The notes beneath the pieces are model-generated. The model worked only from the letters and a program-made list of their open reading frames with translations. It made no database searches and was not told the DNA's origin. This document shows, in pieces, positions 6,864 to 12,098 of a DNA stretch of 12,098 bases. Source of the DNA: CAG-826 sp964583155 (GTDB lineage: Bacteria; Bacillota_I; Bacilli_A; RFN20; CAG-826). The stretch is from contig CAZOUY010000016.1 in NCBI GenBank assembly GCA_964583155.1, positions 1 to 12,098 on the forward strand, read 5' to 3'. Position 1 is the stretch's first letter. Every line of letters starts with the position of its first letter. A program made the translations under genes and the position numbers.

Positions 6864-8360
6864 CTATTTTAGAAAAGTGTTGAAGGTGTCATTAGCGATA
6901 AGCAATACTTCGATTTCGTATTCACACATACTTCGATATCCCTCTTGAAAGGAGGATGCATAAAAGATTTTTTCCGAATTGCCAAATTGCGTTATATATT
7001 CCTGATATAACGGATGATTACGCTCTCTTGATACAATACAAATCCGATCAAATCCCTGAAGATAAGCGGCAATGCGACGATTAACGGCTTCATACTCATT
7101 TCCTAATTCAATGACTCCCGGCGTTATAATACCCTTTTTTAAGGGATAAATCATGACTGTGTTAATGCCTTCGATGATTCCCTCTTCATTTCCATTATAG
7201 GCATCATCAAAAACAATCATCTTTCCCATAGACTTTTTTATTAAGCGATGATCAACGCCTCGTAAGGAAGGTAATACGAACGACCATTCATTGACATCGA
7301 TATCTAACATCTCCGCCACTTTAATCGCTCCGGCAATATTCTGCAACTGAAAAGCACCAAATAGCGGAATGAGAGCCTTCTTACCATTTTTAAGAGTAAC
7401 CTCAAGACCTTCTTCATTTCGCGAAAATGAAGAAAAAACATCTTCATATCGGTAGCCTTGGAAATCCGATAATTCCTCTTGATGCTCGAAAAGAAAATGA
7501 TTATTGAGGTTAAAAATTCCTCTTTTAGCCTTCAATAGAAGCTTTTTCTTTTCCCAAAAAACGGAATCAACGCTATGAAATGTTGCTAAATGCATCTTTC
7601 CGATTGCCGTTAAAACAGCAATATCCGGTGTAAATAATGTCAAAAGACGATCCATTCCTTTCCTTTCATCGACGCCACATTCTAGAATCAAGATTTCCGT
7701 ATTAAATGCCACATCATTATTAATAAACTTGGTTAGCCCCATTAAAGTATTGACCGATTTAGGCGATGCTTGAACGCGATAATGAAGGCTCAAAATTTGG
7801 GCTAAAATAGCTTTCAAAGATGTTTTGCCATAGCTCCCCGTAATCGCTATGATTCTAAGATTAGGAATCGAACGCAATTTTTTTTGCGCTTTGACCCGAT
7901 ATCGGGAGCGGATTAAAAGCTCAAGGGGCCACACGAGATAAGATATTAAAAGGAAATAAAAACAAATCCAAAATGGCGATAAAAGCACGATAAAAAAATA
8001 TGGTGCTGCGGAAAGAAATCCTAACATGGATAAAGGCATAATCGCAAAGCATAAAAGCATAAGGCTTCGTCTGGTCCACACTTTTTTAGCCTTTGGAAAT
8101 TCTATTATAAGAAGCACTTCCAAAAGGAAACACCCGCCATAAGCTATTTCTTTAATCCAAAAATGGGCAATAAAGGTTAGCAATAATAAGATGATAAAAA
8201 GCAATTTCTTCAAGGAATATAGTGGTTTCTTTAAAAGGATCGCTTTAAGTGTCTTAAGATATCTTTTCGGAGAATAATACTGCTGTACAAAATGTCTCTC
8301 TAAATTCCATAAATAAAAGAAAAAGAAAACAAAACTAACAATCTTAAACGCTATTAGCAT
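6864..8360 (-). CDS. membrane-anchored MurF-type Mur ligase (UDP-MurNAc-tripeptide:D-Ala-D-Ala ligase family)
   Basis: In this 498-residue protein the first 150 residues are hydrophobic, with about five membrane segments (near 3-20, 52-68, 71-88, 98-117 and 120-148). They stand where soluble MurF has its UDP-binding domain. Residues 165-498 hold the Mur ligase ATP and C-terminal domains. The P-loop is GSYGKTS (175-181), followed by SVNTLMGL (202-209), Glu227 in LECG, His257 in GKMHLATF, and a Lys cluster (271-273) where the carbamylated Lys lies. RGVDHR (367-372), DDAYNGN (385-391) and PGVIELG (414-420) complete the MurF-like set. MurT is unlikely because its zinc-binding Cys cluster is absent. 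In the pathway MurF adds D-Ala-D-Ala to UDP-MurNAc-tripeptide; ddl two genes on supports this. The ATG overlaps the hydrolase stop by 7 bases (ATGCTAA), and GGAGA (8372-8368) lies 7 bases upstream, so translation is probably coupled. Whether it is the main MurF or a specialised paralogue is unknown. Confidence 0.85.
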   Translation of the reverse strand: MLIAFKIVSFVFFFFYLWNLERHFVQQYYSPKRYLKTLKAILLKKPLYSLKKLLFIILLLLTFIAHFWIKEIAYGGCFLLEVLLIIEFPKAKKVWTRRSLMLLCFAIMPLSMLGFLSAAPYFFIVLLSPFWICFYFLLISYLVWPLELLIRSRYRVKAQKKLRSIPNLRIIAITGSYGKTSLKAILAQILSLHYRVQASPKSVNTLMGLTKFINNDVAFNTEILILECGVDERKGMDRLLTLFTPDIAVLTAIGKMHLATFHSVDSVFWEKKKLLLKAKRGIFNLNNHFLFEHQEELSDFQGYRYEDVFSSFSRNEEGLEVTLKNGKKALIPLFGAFQLQNIAGAIKVAEMLDIDVNEWSFVLPSLRGVDHRLIKKSMGKMIVFDDAYNGNEEGIIEGINTVMIYPLKKGIITPGVIELGNEYEAVNRRIAAYLQGFDRICIVSRERNHPLYQEYITQFGNSEKIFYASSFQEGYRSMCEYEIEVLLIANDTFNTFLK

Positions 8361-9079
8361 AGTTCATTCTCCATTAGCTCATGGATTTTTAACGCGATCT
8401 CTTCATCGTGACGTCGAAACGCAAAATGATTGCCTTTAATTTTATAAATCTCAATCTTTGAATTCATTTTGGTTAATATAGTGAATCGCGCATTAGGCAC
8501 CTCATGATCATCATCGCCCAAATAAATAATGGTTCTCTTCATTATATCCTTTATGGAATTGAGGGGATAACGATGGACCATTCTAACAAAGGTGCTCCGA
8601 AGATAGCCGGTGCTCTTTTGATAATCAAGGCTTCCTAAATAGAATCGTGGCATTTTCTTAATGATTCCTTTCCGCCACAAAAAAAGAAAGAGCGGCTTTA
8701 TTTTAGATAATATTTGCTTTTTTAGCGATCGTCCATTAGGTATGATTGAAGGCGCTAGTAAAAGCAAAGGAATTTCTTGGACTTGACTCGCATAGTATGT
8801 CGCAATTTTTCCGCCAAAGGAATGACCAACAATTAGGGATGGTTCGATTGATAATTCCCTTAAGACCGATTTGATGTAAAACAAATATTCCTCAATATCA
8901 TAAGGCTCCGCTAGTGGCGATAGCTCACCAAAACCGGGGAGATCAATTAGAAGACTATTGGCGAACGTTTGCGTGTTATGCTCGATACACAATAATGATT
9001 CCTTGCTTTGTCCCCATCCATGTAAAAAAAGAATCCATGGATAATTCTCATTATATTCATTTCTTATAACGCCTTTCAT
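8354..9079 (-). CDS. alpha/beta-hydrolase fold protein, unknown substrate
   Basis: This 241-residue single-domain protein has the full alpha/beta-hydrolase triad. HGWGQ (20-24) forms the oxyanion region, GHSFGG (85-90) holds nucleophile Ser87, Asp189 or Asp190 lies in GDDDHEVP, and His218 in GNHFAF. A basic, hydrophobic cap (about 115-150, KKQILSKIKPLFLFLWRKG) may sit near the membrane. There is no signal peptide, so it should act in the cytoplasm. Esterase, lipase or thioesterase activity are all possible, and nothing fixes the substrate. It is the first gene of the hydrolase-MurF-Nudix-ddl operon, and its stop overlaps the MurF start. The start is ATG 9079, supported by AGAGGTG (9094-9088); an in-frame TTG at 9100 is unsupported. 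I found no strong promoter between the cdaA terminator and this start. Confidence 0.87.
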   Translation of the reverse strand: MKGVIRNEYNENYPWILFLHGWGQSKESLLCIEHNTQTFANSLLIDLPGFGELSPLAEPYDIEEYLFYIKSVLRELSIEPSLIVGHSFGGKIATYYASQVQEIPLLLLAPSIIPNGRSLKKQILSKIKPLFLFLWRKGIIKKMPRFYLGSLDYQKSTGYLRSTFVRMVHRYPLNSIKDIMKRTIIYLGDDDHEVPNARFTILTKMNSKIEIYKIKGNHFAFRRHDEEIALKIHELMENELC

Positions 9080-9087
9080 GATATCAT

Positions 9088-9094
9088 CACCTCT
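9088..9094 (-). promoter_or_regulatory. ribosome binding site that fixes the hydrolase start
   Basis: AGAGGTG on the - strand lies 8 bases before the ATG at 9079. It falls inside the longer reading from the TTG at 9100, so the inner start is preferred. Confidence 0.8.
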
Positions 9095-9131
9095 TATCAA
9101 TCTATGAGGAAATTTATCAAGATATTAAAAG

Positions 9132-9169
9132 GAATAAAAAAATTGCATCCATCCGGATGAATGCAATTT
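9132..9169 (-). terminator. intrinsic terminator of cdaA
   Basis: AAATTGCAT (9140-9148) pairs with ATGCAATTT (9161-9169). The inner part continues as CAT and ATG pairs around a CCGG loop after one mismatch. Read on the - strand the stem runs into a T-run and ATTCC. The + strand side lacks a good T-run, so it works for the - strand only, about 60 bases after the cdaA stop. Confidence 0.8.
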
Positions 9170-9228
9170 ATGCGAGCGGTTATTAAATACGATATAGAAT
9201 ATCGGATTTCTTCATCAATAGGACAAGC

Positions 9229-10080
9229 CTACTTGGTCTCCTCTTGATTTTCACTATCTTCGTCGGTTTTTGTATTTAAAATTTCCACTAATTTGTCTTT
9301 AATATTGCTGGCAAAGCATTTTTCAATGTGGCCATTATGACAAATATGAATTGAACCGGTTTCTTCTGAAACGGTAATAGCGATGCAATCATATACTTCG
9401 GTAATTCCCACTGCCGCCCGGTGTCTTGATCCTAATGAGCCAGGCATTGCTTTATTGGATACGGAAACCGAATCAAAGATAACACCGGCTCTAATAATTC
9501 TGCCTTCCCGAATAATGGTAGCCCCATCATGTAATGGTGTTCCTTTATAGAAAATGGTTCGAAGCAATTCATTTGTCACTTCAGCATCTAAATCAGACCA
9601 TCTAGAAAAACGATCTGTGGTAATGCGATCCTCTTTTTCAATCGTGATTAAAGCGCCACATTTATCATGGGACATCGCGATGATGGCGCTCGATAATGCA
9701 TCACATAATTCGCCATCGGTATTTTTTTCAACTTTATTCTTTTTGATGGAAAAAATGCCACTGAAATGGAATTCATCACGCAAAACACTTCGGAGCTCAT
9801 TGCCTGTTAAAATCAAAATCGCTATCGTAAAGACAATGATAATTAAGGCCGTAACCATACTGCCGATGGAAAAATTCAAAGTTATAGTAGCGATAAGAAT
9901 AGCAAAAAGAATGGAATATCCTATTCTAATGCTTTTAACTTTCACGTAACGATAGATAAAAGCTAAAACAAAAATAATCGCCAAACAAGAGATAATATAA
10001 TCTATTAAAAAAATCGTACTATGGAAATTTTCACTTATCGTATTGGTTAAACCAACAAACATATTGGTAATTTCATTCAT
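9229..10080 (-). CDS. cdaA: diadenylate cyclase (c-di-AMP synthase), CdaA type
   Basis: This 283-residue protein has three N-terminal membrane helices (about 22-42, 52-70 and 72-92) and a cytoplasmic DisA_N/DAC domain (about 115-265), the layout of CdaA (YbbP). The domain condenses two ATP into c-di-AMP. Catalytic motifs are intact: GALITIEK (142-149), LHDGATI (183-189) with the DGA triad at 185-187, and GSRHRAAVGITE (217-228) with RHR at 219-221. The linker between membrane and catalytic parts (ELRSVLRDEF) still resembles the usual ELR-R-L-E sequence. The tail is acidic (DEDSENQEE). Length is normal. AGGTG lies 9 bases before the ATG. Unlike the common cdaA-cdaR-glmM cluster, neither partner is adjacent: terminators isolate the gene on both sides. 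The chief c-di-AMP roles known in Bacillota are potassium and osmolyte control and wall homeostasis. Confidence 0.95.
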   Translation of the reverse strand: MNEITNMFVGLTNTISENFHSTIFLIDYIISCLAIIFVLAFIYRYVKVKSIRIGYSILFAILIATITLNFSIGSMVTALIIIVFTIAILILTGNELRSVLRDEFHFSGIFSIKKNKVEKNTDGELCDALSSAIIAMSHDKCGALITIEKEDRITTDRFSRWSDLDAEVTNELLRTIFYKGTPLHDGATIIREGRIIRAGVIFDSVSVSNKAMPGSLGSRHRAAVGITEVYDCIAITVSEETGSIHICHNGHIEKCFASNIKDKLVEILNTKTDEDSENQEETK

Positions 10081-10215
10081 GCTGCACTACACCTGCTTTC
10101 TAAATAGTATTCTAAGCTTTGATAATTGATAATATCGACATTACTGAAGTCTTTTAAAAAGTCATGTTTTCTAAAATCTAAAAATAGGGTACTAAAAAAC
10201 TTTCCTTCATGATTA

Positions 10216-10244
10216 ATATTATTACATAATATTGTCAATTTCAA
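10216..10244 (-). promoter_or_regulatory. candidate sigma-A promoter of cdaA
   Basis: On the - strand TTGAAA (10244-10239, 5 of 6) is followed 17 bases later by TAATAT (10221-10216, 4 of 6). A perfect TTGACA (10238-10233) lies directly after the first box but has no good -10 partner. Transcription from here gives a leader of about 130 bases before the ATG at 10080, in which I see no riboswitch. A weaker pair nearer the gene is TTATCA (10132-10127), 17 bases, TACTAT (10109-10104). Confidence 0.45.
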
Positions 10245-10283
10245 AGAAAACTAACATTTTTTCTCATTTTTTTGCTTAATCAT

Positions 10284-10308
10284 GAAAAAAAGCCTTCGTT
10301 AGAAGGCC
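10284..10308 (-). terminator. intrinsic terminator of the lgt-GNAT operon
   Basis: GCCTTC (10292-10297) pairs with GAAGGC (10302-10307) around the tetraloop GTTA. On the - strand the stem is followed by seven T residues (10291-10285). It lies 14 bases past the stop of the GNAT gene and separates that operon from cdaA. Confidence 0.85.
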
Positions 10309-10321
10309 TCAAAACAACAAA

Positions 10322-11164
10322 TTACGGGTTAATAATAACAAAAACGCCTAAAACAATTACAATGGCCGCTAAAAAGACGGCGACCCATCCCATGATTTTT
10401 TTATCGGTTACAAAATTAGAGATGCCGATGCTTCCCAAGCATCCCCCGATGGCGATAACAATACTACCAAGTCCTACGGCGGGACTAACGATATTCTTGA
10501 CGCGTAAAACCGTCAAAACTACAGCGGCAATTACGAATAATAGTGACAACACAAACGCCCCTTTGGTAATAAATCGTTTATTTTTTTGAGCGCTCGCTTG
10601 GCTTTGAAAAAGCTTGCTATCATACAATTTAAATAGCGCCTCATCATAGTCATAAAAAACCGACGGTAATCGCAACTCTCCCGCTATATCTTCTGAGCTT
10701 TGCTCATCGAATTGCACCATAAAAATATTTAGATGCTGTTTATTTATTCCATCTACAATTGCTAAATCCTTTCGCAATTTATAAGAGAAGCTTTGATCAA
10801 GAGTGTCGTTTTTTTCAATCAAAACGCTTTTATAGCCCATAAATTTGGCTTCATCCAATGCATTCTTTATTAACAAATAGGCAACGCCTTGATTAGCATA
10901 CTGCTTATTAACCACAGGGGATAAAAGATATAAAAAATCAGTTTGATCATGATGATCAATATAAACGTTAAAGATCGTAATAAAGCCAATAATATCGCCT
11001 TTATCCTCAGCAACAAAAGTCAATTCTTTATGAAATTCTTTATTGCCTCTTAAGCAGCATATTTGATAATGAAGCTTCGAATTACCCTGCTCCTTCGTAG
11101 TTAACGCAATCATTCGTTCGACTTCACGATAATCAGATTTTTTCTCTTTGCGAATAAAATACAT
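10322..11164 (-). CDS. GNAT-fold acetyltransferase-like protein fused to three membrane helices
   Basis: Residues 1-165 of this 280-residue protein resemble the YhbS-like GNAT family. FIRKEKKSDYREVERMI (3-19) opens the domain, ELTFVAEDKGDIIGFITIF (47-65) forms the central strands, LYLLSPVVNKQYANQGVAYLLI (78-99) is the acetyl-CoA region, and ALDEAKFMGYKSVLI follows. The acetyl-CoA motif normally reads R/Q-x-x-G-x-G/A; here it is A90-N-Q-G93-V-A95, so the first polar residue is lost. The end of the domain also departs from the YhbS PxYxxFGF pattern. After a linker with coil character (165-200) come three membrane helices (about 201-221, 226-247 and 257-278) with Gly-rich packing and a short tail. 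The GNAT face would be cytoplasmic if the basic linker is inside. The ATG is 2 bases past the lgt stop, with GGAGGA inside the lgt 3' end, so the two are translationally coupled. The acceptor substrate is unknown. Confidence 0.75.
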   Translation of the reverse strand: MYFIRKEKKSDYREVERMIALTTKEQGNSKLHYQICCLRGNKEFHKELTFVAEDKGDIIGFITIFNVYIDHHDQTDFLYLLSPVVNKQYANQGVAYLLIKNALDEAKFMGYKSVLIEKNDTLDQSFSYKLRKDLAIVDGINKQHLNIFMVQFDEQSSEDIAGELRLPSVFYDYDEALFKLYDSKLFQSQASAQKNKRFITKGAFVLSLLFVIAAVVLTVLRVKNIVSPAVGLGSIVIAIGGCLGSIGISNFVTDKKIMGWVAVFLAAIVIVLGVFVIINP

Positions 11165-11166
11165 TT

Positions 11167-11976
11167 TTACTCCTCCTTCTTACGTCTTTTCATCACCCAT
11201 GCCTCTTGCTTTTGGAAGAAACGATATTTTTGCGGATGACCAAAAAGGAAAAAGATACCGATCGCTACCATAATAATAGCAATCCACTGCGATGTTGAAA
11301 ATATGGCGATACCACGAATATCATCACCACGATAGAATTCGATGATAAAACGCCAAATAGCATAAGCCACCAAATAGAGACCGGTTAATTGATATGGCCG
11401 TTTTTTGTTATTTAAAAAGTAAAATGCTGTCAGAAAAATCCATAGGCAAAAAAGAAAAATAGCTTCGTATAGTTGGACGGGTAAAGCATATTCTCCTTCC
11501 GATAGAGTTACAAAATGAACGCCATGAGCGGCGTCTGTCAATTGACCATAGCAACAGCCCGCCAAATAGCAACCAATCCGCCCAATTGCGTGACCTAATG
11601 GAATAGCCGGAACAATCAGCTCCATAAAATCATGAGGATCATGTCCGTATAATTTTACATATAAAAGACCAAAAAGAACTCCGCCAATAAATCCGCCATA
11701 AAAGACGAGTCCCCCTTCTTTAAACAGGTATTTAATTACATCCTGAAAGCTATGAATATTGGGAATCATCGTCACAAAAAATAATAGTCGAGCGCCTAAA
11801 GAAACTCCAAAAAGAACAAAAACACACAAAAAAACTATTTCGCGATTGGATATTTTTCGGCTTTTTTGAATTCTATTGACAATAAAAATATGGGCTAGCG
11901 ACAAAACCACTCCTAAAATCATCATCAATACATATGAATCAATTCTTATTCCAAAAATGTCTAATGTTGGTTTCAT
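11167..11976 (-). CDS. lgt: Lgt-family prolipoprotein diacylglyceryl transferase, CCYG-type
   Basis: This 269-residue polytopic membrane protein, with about seven hydrophobic segments, belongs to the Lgt family (COG0682). Canonical Lgt transfers diacylglycerol from phosphatidylglycerol to the lipobox Cys of prolipoproteins. Matching parts are Tyr15 in SYVLMMILG, EGGLVFYGGFIGG (87-99), GRIGCYLAGCCYG (132-144) with Arg133, PVQLYEA (166-172) and IIEFYRGDD (211-219) with Arg216. Two positions differ from E. coli Lgt: Tyr93 stands at the place of His103, and Cys136 at the place of Asn146. Together with the CCYG motif this puts it in a divergent subgroup of Lgt-like proteins, so the exact reaction is likely but not assured. 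Length is usual. AGAGGG (11990-11985) lies 8 bases before the ATG. It is the first gene of a two-gene operon with the GNAT-membrane fusion. If it is the only Lgt of the cell, it would lipidate the solute-binding protein encoded at 111-1526. Confidence 0.88.
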   Translation of the reverse strand: MKPTLDIFGIRIDSYVLMMILGVVLSLAHIFIVNRIQKSRKISNREIVFLCVFVLFGVSLGARLLFFVTMIPNIHSFQDVIKYLFKEGGLVFYGGFIGGVLFGLLYVKLYGHDPHDFMELIVPAIPLGHAIGRIGCYLAGCCYGQLTDAAHGVHFVTLSEGEYALPVQLYEAIFLFCLWIFLTAFYFLNNKKRPYQLTGLYLVAYAIWRFIIEFYRGDDIRGIAIFSTSQWIAIIMVAIGIFFLFGHPQKYRFFQKQEAWVMKRRKKEE

Positions 11977-12001
11977 TGCCTTTGCCCTCTTATACTTCTA
12001 T

Positions 12002-12030
12002 AGAATAGCATATTTCATATTTTTTGACAA
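12002..12030 (-). promoter_or_regulatory. sigma-A promoter of the lgt-GNAT operon
   Basis: On the - strand TTGTCA (12030-12025, 5 of 6) and TATTCT (12007-12002, 4 of 6) are 17 bases apart, with an extended -10 TG (TGC before TATTCT). Transcription would start near 11995, giving a leader of about 20 bases. The tandem repeat at 12052-12098 lies about 20 bases upstream of the -35 box. Confidence 0.65.
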
Positions 12031-12051
12031 AAAGCCATAAAGTCCATTGTC

Positions 12052-12098
12052 GTTATCGAGCGATTATCTGACACTTGGTTATCGAGCGATTATCTGAC
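12052..12098. repeat. tandem direct repeat, period 26 bp, two copies, running off the window end
   Basis: A 21-base unit beginning GTTATCGAGC and ending ATTATCTGAC occurs at 12052-12072 and again, identical, at 12078-12098. The copies are separated by ACTTG, making a 26-base period. Each unit contains the short inverted core ATCG-AG-CGAT. The second copy ends exactly at the window edge, so the array probably continues. The 5-base gap is too short for a CRISPR spacer. A minisatellite, a dispersed repeat family or a regulator binding array upstream of lgt are all possible. Confidence 0.85.

Noticed and set aside
9080..9100. Longer hydrolase reading from TTG 9100
   Set aside because: The ribosome site AGAGGTG sits within this extension and points to ATG 9079.
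9554..9949. A + strand open frame of 131 codons opposite cdaA
   Set aside because: It lies wholly within the conserved DAC coding region on the other strand, with no ribosome site or family resemblance.
10272..10589. A + strand open frame of 105 codons opposite the GNAT gene tail
   Set aside because: It is antisense to a well-supported gene and crosses that operon's terminator; its Thr/Pro/Lys/Met-rich composition is typical of a shadow frame.
12024..12046. + strand promoter with TTGACA at 12024-12029
   Set aside because: No -10-like box lies at proper spacing; the match is the complement of the - strand lgt -35 region.
12052..12098. CRISPR array start
   Set aside because: The units are 21 bases with a 5-base gap; CRISPR spacers are far longer, and no cas gene is present.

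Overview
This is an AT-rich, gene-dense chromosomal segment from a Gram-positive-type, low-GC bacterium (Bacillota/Bacilli grade; an Erysipelotrichia- or Acholeplasma-related lineage is possible, but I cannot fix the genus). The evidence is strong AGGAGG ribosome sites, sigma-A-type promoters, a lipobox lipoprotein, a YjhB-type Nudix protein, a CdaA-type diadenylate cyclase and a YdcC/GerS-like protein. Ddl and a MurF-type ligase show that the cell makes peptidoglycan, so it is not a wall-less mollicute. The code looks standard: Trp is TGG wherever I checked, and the 13 genes end in TAA (10) or TAG (3), never TGA.

Layout. 1-1600: a promoter and a monocistronic + strand sugar-type solute-binding lipoprotein, closed by a terminator shared with the convergent ferritin gene (1614-2102, -). 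2183-3609: a - strand LolA-like/YdcC-like envelope protein, divergent from a small + strand DUF378 membrane protein; a second bidirectional terminator follows at 3617-3658. 3667-9079: a long - strand run of six genes read right to left: alpha/beta hydrolase, membrane-anchored MurF-type ligase, Nudix hydrolase, D-Ala-D-Ala ligase, a 130-bp gap with a possible promoter, purine nucleoside phosphorylase (deoD), and a NERD-like membrane protein. 9229-10080: a solitary cdaA with its own terminator. 10322-11976: a two-gene - strand operon, lgt-like then a GNAT fused to three membrane helices, with a good promoter. 12052-12098: two copies of a 26-bp-period tandem repeat running off the window end.

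How the genes fit together. Ddl makes D-Ala-D-Ala and the MurF-type ligase adds it to the UDP-MurNAc-tripeptide, so these two genes form a peptidoglycan-precursor module, here with the ligase tethered to the membrane. Lgt-family enzymes lipidate proteins such as the solute-binding lipoprotein at the other end of the window. CdaA makes c-di-AMP, which in Bacillota controls osmotic and wall homeostasis, so much of the window concerns the cell envelope. I saw no mobile element, CRISPR array, tRNA or rRNA, and no gene-free stretch over 300 bases; the longest is about 240 bases upstream of cdaA.

The points most worth a second look are the membrane-fused MurF operon, the GNAT-membrane fusion coupled to an Lgt with altered active-site residues, the NERD-like protein lacking its acidic residue, and the terminal tandem repeat. 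None is proven to be a new system from sequence alone.
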